64,000 nucleotides of DNA from Rhipicephalus microplus (lineage: Eukaryota > Arthropoda > Arachnida > Ixodida > Ixodidae). The notes under the pieces are model-generated. The model had not been told where the DNA came from. It saw only the letters and a program-made list of their open reading frames with translations, and ran no database searches. Shown in pieces: positions 1 through 9,592 of this stretch. Position numbers and translations under genes: made by a program. The stretch spans positions 142,056,832-142,120,831 of the forward strand of contig NC_134710.1 of assembly GCF_043290135.1 (NCBI RefSeq). Direction: 5' to 3'. Numbering within the stretch: the first letter of the stretch is position 1; each line of letters opens with the position of its first letter.

Positions 1-280
1 TTTAACAGGAGTTCCGTTTATTGAAAGGTGAACAAGAGTGCAGAATACAAGCCCGAAACCAAGCATTGCCCAGGCAATAGTTCCATTCAAGTAGTAGTTC
101 CGTTTAATGGATTTTTGTTCACTGAGAGTTTACTCTATGTTCCATTCAACAGGGCTTTCGTTTACTGAGAGGTGAATATCAGTGAAGAATACAAGCCCGA
201 AACCAAGCATTGCAGAGGCAATAGTTCCGTTTAAGTAGTAGTTCTGTTTAACAGATTTCTGTTTACTGAGAGCCTACTGT
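1..280. repeat. two-copy tandem repeat, ~144 bp unit, Tigger-flank-like
   Basis: Two imperfect copies lie head to tail. The block AATACAAGCCCGAAACCAAG occurs in both, about 144 bp apart, and both carry GTTCCGTTTA/TTTCGTTTA-type segments around it. These segments resemble the subterminal part of the Tigger-like end at 7440-7515 (AGTTCTGTTTAAGTGG). It is probably transposon flank and not a host element. The left edge may run out of the window. No coding potential was recognised from 1 to 748. Confidence 0.55.
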
Positions 281-748
281 ACTTGTTTTGAAGTGGTCTA
301 ATTTATTGAAGAGATGTTTTCGTTTCTGTGAGTGTCATGTAAGGGCCCTCCTGTTTTAAATGAAAAATGTTCGTTTGTAATGTTGAAAAGGCTGAAAAAG
401 TGTTTCTTACTTGCTCCTCTGGTCACCATTTATGGTTGTCTGCAAGTGAAGTGGCACCTGGCATATTGTAAAAGCCCACGTATAGGCCAAGGTTTTTTTC
501 TAGATTCTAGGTTACGAAATTTCGGCCTCCCAAGAATTTTCAGCCGAAATTCAGTTTTGGTTTCGGCATAGTGCAGTGTTATCATCATCATCAGGTGTTT
601 GCGCCCTTCTGCATAGGTGCTAGGCAGTGTTAGCGGCGGTAGCAAACATTATTCGTACAGACCCACGCGTGCAGCAGTGGTCAGTGGCCTTCGCTTCAAC
701 TTGGTGCCCATAACGACGGCCACGATTTTGCTCCTGTGATCTTATGCC

Positions 749-1652
749 ATGTCAGCACCGTGCACATGGTACTCGGCTGATTTTAAAAGGATAGTTATCC
801 CTGCTGCCGAAACCATAGGCAACTGTGCTGCGGCGCGACAGTTTGAAGTCAACGATCGAAGTATTTATGGTTGGCAGAAGCAGAAGCACACCCTCTTTGC
901 TTGCAACGGCCAGCGAAAAAGTTTCCGCACACCAAAAAATGGAGCGTTTCCTGACGTGGAGTGAGAACTTGCAGACTTTGTGCAGGAGCAGTGAGTTGTA
1001 CATCTTGCTGTTTACATTGAGCTGCGACAAGTGAAGGCAAGGGAGACCGCCCGAGACGAAGGCATTCAGCCGGAGGATTTCAAAGTGGGCAAGCATTGGG
1101 TGTCTCTCTTCATGCGCCGCGCTGGGTTCTTCCTATGTCGGTGTACGTCGATCTTGCTGAAGCTACTAAAGAGCTACAAAGAAAACCTTGTGAAGTTTCA
1201 TATGTAATTGCGTTGTGAAAGGCTCTTTCAGATGGGTCAGACCGGCAGTGGGGATCCAACGCCAGCCTTCATGAATATGCCCTCGGTGCTCACGGTGTAT
1301 CAGAAGTAACTGTAATGTTGTGTCCTGTACTGTGGACAGTCGCAAACTACCACCCTACGTGGTGTTCAAACGAAAGATACTGCTGAAGGGGAAGTTCCCA
1401 AAAAATGTCGTCGTCTGCTGCCAGGACAAGGGGTGGATGGATGAACTGCTAGTGCATTACTGGAGAAAGCCTGGTGGTGTCTACGGCCCGGAGCACTGCT
1501 GGAGCTCCCTTCAATGATTGTGCTCAAGGTGTTTCAGTGTCACCTGACCAACTCTTTAAAGGGACTGCTGCGCGACTCTCACACCGAGCTCCCGGGATGA
1601 CATCCCAGCTGCAGCTGCTTGATGCTTGCCCTAATAAGCCATTTAAATAAAT
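749..1652 (+). pseudogene. pogo/Tigger-like transposase relic, N-terminal and DDE parts
   Basis: Transposase of the Tc1/mariner-pogo (Tigger, CENP-B related) group, broken by stops and frameshifts. In order one can read a CENP-B/pogo-type helix-turn-helix (YSADFKRIVIPAAETIGNCA, then AARQFEVNDRSIYGWQKQK) at 770-890, a second DNA-binding stretch (GKHWVSLFMRRAGFF) near 1085-1130, and DDE-domain pieces: MPSVLTVYQK near 1277, KLPPYVVFKRK near 1340, KGWMDELLVHYW near 1430 and PGMTSQLQLLDACPNKPFK near 1590-1650. Intact members of the family are usually about 500-600 aa in one reading frame. Here at least three frame breaks and an internal deletion (around 1190-1260) exclude function. The C-terminal part resumes at 3127, beyond an inserted element. 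Family assignment rests on remembered motif patterns and is strong; the precise family name is not known. Confidence 0.8.
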
Positions 1653-2099
1653 ATTTTAAATTTGCCTGTTTGTTTAGTGCAGTGTACAATTATATTAGGT
1701 GCCAGAGGTAACGTAGCATAGGACTTTAATCAAATAGTAATATAGTCGAAACCTGCAATGACGAAACCCCGCGAGTACTAAATTTCTGCGGCAACGAAAT
1801 ATTTTCGGATCCCCGGCGAACGTTCATAGAAGCCCATGTATTACGTATCTCGCGGCAACAAATGTTTTTGAACAGCGATCCCGCATTAACGAATTTTCTA
1901 CCACGGTGCGGGCCTCATTTTACCCTCCCGCCAAAGGTTAACTGTCGAAAATATGCTCGTATGCATGTTATGGCACTCGAAATTTTTAAACGTCTGCTTT
2001 TGCCGCGCCAGCGTGGGTACCGCCATTTTTGTTTACGTAAATCGGCGATGGGGTCTGTGTCCGGCAACATGCCTGGCCACACCGCAGCAGGCGATGGCA

Positions 2100-2950
2100 A
2101 ATGATCATGCTGGAGTGCAGATGGCACCGTCGGATGAGCTATCCCTGACCAATGCCTGGGGGGAACTTCGGGCCATCGACATCCCAGATGAACTCACTGT
2201 TAATGCGTTCGTTCGCATCGATGACGACGTAAGGCTGGTGCACACCGGCGACTTGCAGCGGTCGCGCGACCATTCGTGACTGGCGACTAAAGAGCGACTG
2301 ATGTTCACACCGGGAGAGGCTGCATACGAGCGACCGGAAGTCGCAAAACTGGAGAGTCACGTCCAGATTTCGTTATTTGCGAGAACTCTGGCGACCGGCG
2401 CCGATCAGCTGATCGCTGCCAGCTGAGTGAACGGAGCGAACTGAGCGCGCCTAATTTATTGTTTTCGTTCGTTCTCGTCCGTTCTCGCACAGCGTTGAAA
2501 AAACAAAACAAAACAAAAATTGAGCATCACTGATTGGTTCCAGTAGCTTTGCGACTGCAGTCGCGCGACTGAAAAATCGGTCAGGAAGCGACTAGCTAAA
2601 GCAGTTGACCGTTTGCGACCGTTTGCGACTGTTTGCGACCAGTCGCAAATGGTCGCGCGACCGCTGCTAGTCGCCGGTGTGCACCAGCCTGTAGTCGTGT
2701 ACGAGGAAGTGACTGACGCGGCCATCATCGAAAGCGTGCGCGAAGCTGACGACACTGAGGACCAAGAAGAGAGGCATGCGGAGGAACCCAACTTTCAGGT
2801 TTTTTTGGATATGCTGGACACCCTTTGCTCTTTCTTTGGCACACATGACGACGACGTAGCAATGGACCACTTTTTCCAGTGCGAAGGGAGAGCTTTGAAG
2901 TTGTTGCATGGCAAGGGTTGGCAAAGTAAGTTGACTGATTTCTGGCAAAA
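2100..2950 (+). pseudogene. C-terminal remnant of a Tigger-like transposase, split by a MITE
   Basis: The + frame reads NAWGELRAIDIPDELTVNAF then VRIDDDV up to 2231, and resumes at 2691 as VVYEEVTDAAIIESVREADD followed by an acidic stretch, ending near GWQSKLTDFWQ. This is the C-terminal layout of Tigger/jerky-type transposases (iPe..t...fv.vD..v...e.vtd..I...v, then a helical tail). Removing the 459-bp insertion and one copy of its 3-bp target duplication restores a continuous DDDVVVYEEV reading. The catalytic core is absent, so this is a remnant and not a gene. Confidence 0.65.
2232..2690. mobile_element. 459-bp MITE with long TIRs and GTA target duplication (PIF/Harbinger-like)
   Basis: The left end AGGCTGGTGCACACCGGCGA and the right end, reverse-complemented, are identical over the first 21 bp and remain similar through CAGCGGTCGCGCGACCA. 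GTA flanks both sides (2229-2231 and 2691-2693). A 3-bp duplication with TIRs of this kind fits the PIF/Harbinger superfamily. The interior is full of GTCGCGCGAC/TTTGCGAC words and has no coding capacity. It sits inside the coding remnant of the surrounding Tigger element. Confidence 0.75.
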
Positions 2951-3126
2951 AATTTTTATTCTGCTGGCCGTATCACTGTTTTTATGTCTCATACTCTAGC
3001 TACGAAATTCTCGCGAAAATGAAATTTTTCGGTTTCTACGAAATTCTCACGAAAACGAAATTTTTCAGTTTCCCCAGCGATTTTGTTATTGCAGGTTTCA
3101 ACTGTACAAATATTATTAGTTAAGGA

Positions 3127-3391
3127 CTATGTGAAGCGCCTGTACGCAGAGTGGATGAGGTCCGGAGGACCAGAAGTCACTCCTGCCGGATGGCTGACAC
3201 GGGCCTCGCCAGCGATGCTGTGCTGGTGGATAGTAGAGTTTTGGGCCTGCATTCCCGAGGCGCTCGTTTACCGCATGTTCAAAAAATGCTCCATCTCGAA
3301 CGCGCTTGATGGAACTGAGGATGATGTGCTGTGGGAGAACATTTTTGACAAGGGAGCTTTGGAAGAGAGTGCAGCCGACGACAATGAATGA
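3127..3391 (+). pseudogene. C-terminal part of the older pogo/Tigger-like transposase
   Basis: Reads DYVKRLYAEWMRSGGPEVTP, then RASPAMLCWWIVEFWACIP, then MFKKCSISNALDGTEDDVLW, ending at TGA near 3390. The pattern (YeeWm...TPaG...ra....Wi..aW..Ip...v..sFkkC.IsnALDGtEDd.lW) is the conserved end of Tigger-type DDE transposases. It continues the relic that stops at 1652. About 110 bp of extra sequence besides the Tigger insertion separates the two parts (1653-1742 and 3107-3126). An AATAAA lies just downstream near 3402. Confidence 0.8.
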
Positions 3392-4267
3392 AGTGCATCA
3401 ATAAATTCACATTTCTGTTTTACTTGGGCTATATTTGGGGAAAACTTTTTTCTTGCGTTTGCTATCCCCAAATTAAAAAAGTAAAGATAACGTTGCCACC
3501 ACTGATGGGTCAAAGGAAAGTACTTCAGGGCACCTTCTAAAGTAGTTCTTGCCGTATGTACGCTTATTAATGTTAGCTGGCTTCAGTTTTTCAGTTGCAG
3601 CATATGTTATAAAGTCTCTTGATTAAAAGAATTGTGATTAGCTATTTTAATGACTAACTTGCAAATGAACCAATTTTACCCATTTCATGATATTTGGCAG
3701 TGCTTTAATACTATGTTGTCAAAAATATATATGGCAGTGCTGTAATACTATGTTGTCAAAAATATGTACTACATTGTACGTAAATATATTGGATCATTAT
3801 TGAAACACCTGGTATTCTTCAGCTCTTCATTTCTGGCTTCACTTATGGGGGGGGGGGGGGGGGCTGCCTTGAAAACGCATTTCTTTATTTTCGAACAAAA
3901 AGAAAAAAACTTGCCCAGCTTACATATATTTTTGTCCTGGGTTCAAATACGCTATTATTTTTAAAGTACAATATGCTGTTTTCAAAATACAGTGTATCAA
4001 ACATCTCATGTGTCTTGCTAGGACCAAGTTTGTTTTTTTTTAACTGTGAGAGGTACAAAGCAGATCAGCATACTGCAATAATCTAGAATGAAAACTGCAC
4101 ACAGTAACGTGATAATGCAGGCTCTAAACCTTTTTAAAGAAATCTTATAGCATGCTGAATTTTCATGGGTGAGATCCCAGCTGGCCTACTCAGAAATGTT
4201 CGTCGTTCTAGTATAACTTTAGTTCAAATAAGTTTATACCATTCATTCTTGCTTCATGGAATATATA
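3392..4267. other. no gene seen; includes a 17-G homopolymer
   Basis: AT-rich sequence without a recognisable coding region. It holds a G17 run at 3847-3863 and a short repeat (TATGGCAGTGCTGTAATACTA-type words around 3695-3760). It lies upstream of the first MARCHF6 exon visible here, so part may be intron. Confidence 0.5.
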
Positions 4268-5743
4268 CCGTATTTACTCGCATAATAGGTACACCCCTAG
4301 TTTTGTCGCTAGAAATCACTTTTTTATTTATGTGCATAATAGGTGCACCCTGAACTTGGCTGTGATCACCGTATTTGCGCAGTTGCAATTCGACGCCCTC
4401 TTATGTTAGCTGAATTGAGGAAAAAGAAAAGAGAGACAGACCGCGGCGCCATTGTGCCAGCTTCATGGGCTTGCAGAGGGAGGAAGAAGGGGGCGCTAGC
4501 TTCGCGGGCTTGCAGAGTGAGCAAGAAGGGGGATTTTCTGGTTGTTGGAGCAACTTTTGCACCAGTGCCGCATGGAGCGCTGGATCATGTTCTCGTCAAG
4601 TGCGCGTTGAATTTCCTGTCAGGTAAAGGGTCATCATTGTCATGTTTGCTACCTTATCCACAAATTTAACAGCTTTTTGGCTTTATGACGCGGCTTTCGC
4701 CTTTGCTGCCACTGCGCGGACTTGCACAAGGTCGGCTGAATTTTGTTGTGGTCAATTTCCTGGCCGTGATCCTAAACATTGTAACACTCACGCTGCCCTT
4801 TGATCTTTTCAACGCCCATTCTTCATATTGCAGTATGCCCTGCCATACCTCTTCTTTTCTCATCTCCCTTTCCCCTATCCACAAAATAGGCTTGTGAGGA
4901 GTTCCTGCTCGGCTGCTCCACCCGGGACGCTCAGCGCTCCTTGGTGGCCCGCGCCCGAGTAGTGATGACTTCCAGTGGACTTCTGTAATAAGGGGACCAC
5001 CCAAGTGCATTTGTTGTGCAACTCTCAGTGCTTTTCTGAACAAATGTTTTTTCACTACCACCTTGTTGTTTTGTAAAAACTTCCAGTAACAATACGCCGG
5101 ACTGTAGCCTAGACCGAATCACTGTTGGCGCTTCTGTGTGGCGGTCGCGGGCGATCAAAGTGCCGGTTTTGTGCCAAATCAACGCAATTCTTTCAGTGAC
5201 TCTACTTGAAGGAAAGGGTGCTTGGGTGGCGCTTCTAACACTCAAATGGTGGTTCGAGATTTGATTGGGATGTCTTGGATATGGGGTGCGAGCCTGTGAA
5301 ATCCAACGATTGGTACCATTCAGCGTACAAAATTTCGGTCGTGATAATATGTATAATCTAGGTGGCCTGAATTGTAATCGGTGAATTCCCGCAATGTTGC
5401 CTTTTGTTTTTGGTTTTTTTTTCCCATATTGATTTTGTTGGCAACACGGGTCTCTTGATGTTAATTTTTGGAAATTGGTATGCGCACTGCATCACATGCC
5501 TCAGTTCTCGGACATGCCAAACTGCATGCTCAACACGTTTTGCGCTAGTGTAGATTATAAAGGAAGTCGTTGTGGCTTTAGTGTGGATATTCGTGTGTTC
5601 GGCGACGTATACATTATCCGCGGTCAATACTATAGTAGGAAACTAATGTTCAGGAAATTTTACCCCGCGTTATAGGGGTACCTTGAACTTGAAGCCGTAT
5701 TTTCTGACAAAAAAAAGTGTGCGTATTATGCGAGTATATACGG
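4268..5743. mobile_element. 1.48-kb TIR element, CCGTATTTACTCGC ends, TA target duplication
   Basis: The left end CCGTATTTACTCGCATAATA and the reverse complement of the right end, CCGTATATACTCGCATAATA, match over about 20 bp with one difference. TA flanks both sides (4266-4267 and 5744-5745). The interior (short ORFs only, some CpG-rich stretches around 4440-4600 and 4900-5240) shows no recognisable transposase, so the copy is non-autonomous. The same ends recur at 10339-11240, where a pogo-type helix-turn-helix remnant survives, which suggests a Tigger/pogo-type family. Confidence 0.75.
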
Positions 5744-6280
5744 TAGTTCTCATTCCAGATAATATTGTGATAGTTTGCTGGTTTAATTTGTAACTGTCAT
5801 TGTTCGGAAGAAAATTTTACCCCGAAATATATACAATAAGTATATTTTAGAATTTATTATTACAATAAAACGTAATTGCATTATTTGAAAGTGGCACATC
5901 AAATTACATAAGCTGTGAAAACTTTAATGAAAATCTTCTCCATAAAAAGGAAAAAAAATTTGTGAAGTCTATACTGAAAGACTAGCATTGTTACTATATT
6001 TTATATGACCAGAAACTTATGAAAGGCCTTGAACTAAATACAGTGATTTGTGCTTAGTTCAACTAGTGAGATGTGCCTAATTACCTCAAATTGTTTTGTG
6101 CTCTAAGTGGAAGATAGAATCATCAATGGGCATATTATGGGATAGCACTTCACTAAAGGGTTTGGCAAGTTGATTGATGCCAAGTCAGTACATATTCAAC
6201 AAGTGTTTTTTTTTTTTGTGCGGTTTTACAAAACAAATGGTATGTCTAAATGTACCACAAATGTGTTTTCTATTGTGCAG
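5744..6280. other. AT-rich, no gene seen; probable MARCHF6 intron
   Basis: About 540 bp of AT-rich sequence ending in a pyrimidine-rich tract and GTGCAG acceptor directly before the exon at 6281. No earlier MARCHF6 exon was recognised in it. Confidence 0.4.
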
Positions 6281-6413
6281 ATGTACCAGGATGGTGTGCG
6301 ACAGTTGAACCTGCGCCTGGTAGTTATGGATCTTGTTGTTCCTGTGGTGGTGGTGCTGGGCCTTGCTCTGGCTGTACCGTACTTACTGGCCACCAGCTTG
6401 GTGCCCGCATTTG
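6281..6413 (+). CDS. MARCHF6: MARCHF6/TEB4 E3 ubiquitin ligase, internal exon near the 3' end
   Basis: MARCHF6 (TEB4, yeast Doa10) is a polytopic ER-membrane RING-CH ubiquitin ligase for ER-associated degradation. This exon encodes a penultimate membrane region: MYQDGVRQLNLRLVVMDLVV then a hydrophobic run (VLGLALAVPYLLA) and SLVPAFG. It starts after a good acceptor (TTTTCTATTGTGCAG) and ends at a GT donor (TTTG/GTCAGT), leaving phase 1. The next coding exon is at 13662 and joins in frame to give a glycine across the junction. The RING-CH domain and most membrane segments lie upstream of the window or were not recognised. The ortholog call comes mainly from the downstream exons; family recall is the basis. 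Confidence 0.75.
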
Positions 6414-6550
6414 GTCAGTTGGCTTTCGCCTCTTATTCTAGTAGTTGTTTAAATATGCTGTATATTAAAATATACATTTTTATATATATTAAATATACAT
6501 ATATATTATATACATATATATTAAGTATACATAAAAATAGATTAAAATAA

Positions 6551-7224
6551 AAGGGCGGCGATGGCGTAGTGGTTAGAGCATCCGCCTCGCATGCAAAAGG
6601 TCCGTGGCTCAAATCCCAGTGCCGCGCAGTTCCCAACCGGATAAAAAAAAAAGCCGCGTGGTGATGGAACTGCATTAAGAAGCCTGGGGTGCGGCCTCAT
6701 CGGCAACCACCGCTTGGAACGCACTCCCTCACCAGAGAAGGATTGGCCACCCTGGTGCAGTATCTGGCCACTACCTCCCACATGCATACGTCAAATAACT
6801 CGTGGCCCTCAGTCCCCAGCAGCTGCGAAGCAACTGACCACGGCAGCGGTCAGATCTGCAACGCAGCAGAGGGTACTAAGAATCTCTGGATCCGGACAGG
6901 CCGCCATTGGAACCTGAACTTGGCAACGTTTAACGCTAGAACCTTATCTAGTGAGGGAAGTCTAGCTGTACTATTCGAGGAGCTAGAGGGTGTTAAATGG
7001 GATATAATAGGGCTCAGTGAGGTTAGGAGGACAGATGAGGCCTGTACGGTGCTACAGAATGGGCACGTCCTTTGCTATCGGGGCTTGTCTGACAGAAGAG
7101 AACTGGGAGTGGGGCTCCTAATTCACAGAAACATAGCTGGCTACATAGAGGAATACTATAGCGGTAATGAAAGGATGGTAGGTATCGTAATTAAACTGAA
7201 TAAGAAATACAAGATGAGGCTAAA
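6551..7224 (+). mobile_element. RTE-type LINE 5' portion carrying a tRNA-like head
   Basis: Begins with a tRNA-like head (GCGATGGCGTAGTGGTTAGA, then CCGCCTCGCATGC and a weakened B box CTCAAATCCC) at about 6551-6620. A spacer follows and then coding sequence for the N-terminal endonuclease region of an RTE/BovB-like LINE. The same spacer (TTGGCCACCCTGGTGCAGTA) occurs in copies at 18197-18372 and 32930-33000, so head and spacer travel together. This copy stops abruptly at about 7210-7224, where a Tigger C-terminus begins, so the reverse transcriptase is missing. Confidence 0.65.
6911..7212 (+). pseudogene. truncated APE-type endonuclease of an RTE/BovB-like LINE
   Basis: Reads NLATFNARTLSSEGSLAVLF, then WDIIGLSEVRRTDE, GVGLLIHRNIAGYIEEY and MVGIVIKLNKKYKMRLK. 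The pattern N..T.N.RTL and the catalytic-type GLSEVR motif are those of LINE AP-like endonucleases (RTE clade). Only the first ~100 residues remain. Downstream endonuclease motifs and the RT are absent here. A reverse-transcriptase piece of the same kind of element sits at 33170-34050. Confidence 0.7.
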
Positions 7225-7515
7225 GAGGCTGTTGAACTTTTGCAGCACTATTTTAAGCATAAGGCTTGTCCAGAATTCCTGGCTAGTTTGTCGGGCATGG
7301 TTGCGTACCTTGTGAAAAAACAACTCAAGCTTGCCAAACAAACCACCTTTCACTCTTTTCTTTCTCCCACTCATCCTCATGAGTACGGTGAGGTTTGTGC
7401 AATTTGAATAAAGGTTTTGATTCACTAAACAAGTGTACTTTGCTTACATGAAACTTCTGATAAATGGAACAGTTTTATGGATCCCCTTCGAGTTCTGTTT
7501 AAGTGGAGTCGACTG
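7225..7515 (+). pseudogene. Tigger-like transposase C-terminus plus 3' terminal inverted repeat
   Basis: The frame reads EAVELLQHYFKHKACPEFLA, SLSGMVAYLVKK and QLKLAKQTTFHSFL, with TGA at 7405-7407 overlapping an AATAAA. This helical tail is like the C-termini of Tigger transposases. About 30 bp further on comes a terminal repeat ending AGTTCTGTTTAAGTGGAGTC then GACTG at 7515, followed by TA. The 5' side of the element is missing: its left neighbour is the RTE LINE fragment. Either recombination or an insertion with deletion produced this junction. Confidence 0.6.
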
Positions 7516-8235
7516 TATATCAAAATTCTGCCTGCTCTTGGCTAGTGTAAGAATGACATGGTTTTTTGTATTATTACAGTGAAAAAAAATGTATGAAACG
7601 AATTTCAAGGGACCTTTGAAGAGAGATTGTTATTTTTGAAAAGTTGTAGTGAAAGTATTAAAAATTTGAGCAAAAATCGTAAATGCAAACACGTGAGTCG
7701 CTAACCTGTGCTGTGTATACATTCGGGACCGCATTATGCTCTAATAAAGTGCGAATAAATTAACATTAATTATGAACAGCGTGATCTATATTCATTCTGA
7801 TGTGGGCAGCTCGACTGTTGAAAGACGAGATGAACTGCAAAGCATGCGCATCCCTCTTACGCGCTGCTTTGCCACGCAAATTCCTCAGTTTTATGAGTCT
7901 CTAGAATCTCAAGGTCCCCAACTGGGCAGAGCCACATTTAATTCGCAGTGTGTTGAAGGACTCGACAGGCGTGGCAAATGCTAATTTGGACTTCATCATT
8001 GTTTGCTCAGCGGTGTATTTCAGAATACGGCTTTTATTGAAATAGCAGTTGTCATGTCCACACTGTAGGATTTTTTTGGGTTGATTGTTTTCTACATATA
8101 TCTTCTTTCTAAATGTAAATCTTTTTTATGCTGCCTCAAATTTGGTCTGTCATGATTAAAGATTTGTTTTTATCACTCATAACCTGTACCAAATTAGGAT
8201 TACAGTACAAAAATTAGAAATAAATTAGGATCGGC

Positions 8236-8260
8236 CCACCTGCACTTGGCGTGCAGGTGG
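8236..8260. repeat. perfect 10-bp hairpin (CCACCTGCAC/GTGCAGGTGG)
   Basis: CCACCTGCAC and GTGCAGGTGG are exact inverted repeats separated by 5 bases, with flanking GGC/GCC extending the stem imperfectly. It lies in intronic AT-rich sequence and stands out by GC content. No function is inferred; it could be the end of a small transposable element. Confidence 0.5.
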
Positions 8261-8289
8261 CCTAATCATGGGGGGACCCTGCTCAATAG

Positions 8290-9010
8290 CTGTGAAATTG
8301 TATATTACTAATACGCAAAAAATTGTTTTGCTTATAAGTGACTTTTTAAAATATGATGTGCTGCAATGTTGCACTTTTTTCTTTCACTAAATGTGACACT
8401 GCAGGTACATCTGGTAACATTAGGATTTTAGTACTTCAAAAGTAACATTTTGCTGCTTCAAAAATTGCTTCGAATTCTATTTTGGCTGTTGCCCATGCTC
8501 TTTAATGCAGTATGTTGCACTATCATATTTTCATTATTAGTCGAGAAAATCTAGATTGAAGTTACTTTTTTAAATTTTGCCCTGAAATCTCAGTGCGGGA
8601 CGTCAAAAATTTCAATATCTCTTTTCTATTTTAGCGACATTGACTTGATAAAATATTATAGAACTTCGTATGCTATGTTTATGGCACCCAAAGACAACAC
8701 CAACTTCCTCTTTATTGATTATAAGCTACGTAGGAACCAGCAGACACATTCAAGATCTTTTACGCCACGGTGTTTAGTGCAAGAATCTTAGGGTGGCGTC
8801 TCCAACCACATTTCCTTTTTGCATTTTTTCTCGCTTACCAAGTGTCGTGTCGTAGTAAGAATTGTGTTTTCGGGATTGTGAAACTGTACTTTACTAATGC
8901 GTGAAAAATTGCTCTGCTCTTAAGGGTTCCTTTAAAATATGCAGCGCTGCAATATCACTCTTCTTTCCTTCAGTAATCATGACACTGCAGGCACATCTGG
9001 TTACATTTTT
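8290..9010 (+). repeat. pair of diverged ~140-bp direct repeats
   Basis: Segments at about 8290-8430 and 8873-9010 share an ordered series of words: TGTGAAA.TGTA.TTACTAAT, TTTAAAATATG, GCTGCAAT, TGACACTGCAGG.ACATCTGG. Divergence is perhaps a fifth to a quarter of positions (estimated by eye). They may be two copies of an unnamed interspersed repeat or an old local duplication. Confidence 0.5.
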
Positions 9011-9384
9011 CATTATTGCCATTGCGATGTTGCCCCAGATAATTCAAAGCAGTTTATTGTTTACAAGCTGCTCAGTTGTTCCGGCATGTAAATTGTTAAT
9101 GGTCAGAGTACATCAGCTTACTTCGACCCTTCATGGGAATTTAGTACTACTGTTGCATGTGACCTTTTATGAAGTACAAAGTGTTGACTGCATTTTGATC
9201 ACATTAATCTTAGCTGTTCATGTTACAAAAAAGCTTGAGAAAGCATCCAAATTTTGTTAAACTGCACACCAACTCGTCCCACGTTATGCTCTGCTAAAAT
9301 TGAAAGGATCCACCATGTTGGTGCAGTAGCCCAGACTTCCTCCTGCTAAGCATGAGATCTAAGATTTAATTCCTACCTGAACTG

Positions 9385-9592
9385 CCACGGTGGTCTAGTG
9401 TCTATGGTGCTTGGCTGCCGGCAGGAAGGTTGTGGGATTGACTTGTGGTTGTAGTGGGGGCATTTCGATGAAATGCAGGAGGCGTGTTTGCCCGTTAAAG
9501 AATCTCTGTATGTTGGACCCCTCCACTACGGCACCTTTCATAGTTGTATCATGGTTTTCGGATGTAAAATCCCTGTAATTATTATTATTTTG
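9385..9592 (+). mobile_element. diverged tRNA-derived SINE
   Basis: Starts with GCCACGGTGGTCTAGTGTCT (an A-box-like tRNA head) and has later words of the window's common SINE (CGTTAAAGAATCTC, CCCTCCACTACGGCACC, CATGGTTTTCGG), ending near ATTATTATT. It is clearly a more diverged or separate subfamily than the copies at 17679 and 62431. Confidence 0.6.

Larger units (their letters stand above)
1743..3104 (+). mobile_element. Tigger-like DNA transposon inserted in the older Tigger copy, TA target duplication
   Basis: The left end TAGTCGAAACCTGCAATGAC (1743) and the reverse complement of the right end, CAGTTGAAACCTGCAATAAC (ending 3104), form terminal inverted repeats with few mismatches. A TA dinucleotide flanks each side (1741-1742 and 3105-3106), as expected for Tc1/mariner/pogo insertions. 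The element splits the older transposase relic between its KPFK and DYVKRLYAEWM segments. Inside, only the C-terminal part of a transposase remains, so it is an internally deleted, non-autonomous copy. It carries its own nested insertion at 2232-2690; without that it would be about 900 bp. Confidence 0.75.

Noticed and set aside
332..645. Possible upstream MARCHF6 exon or other gene
   Set aside because: No similarity to MARCHF6 regions and no splice pattern; it lies next to Tigger flank repeats.
4343..5245. Several 100-130-codon ORFs inside the TIR element at 4268-5743
   Set aside because: Frames on both strands overlap, none shows transposase motifs, and GC-rich stretches explain their length.
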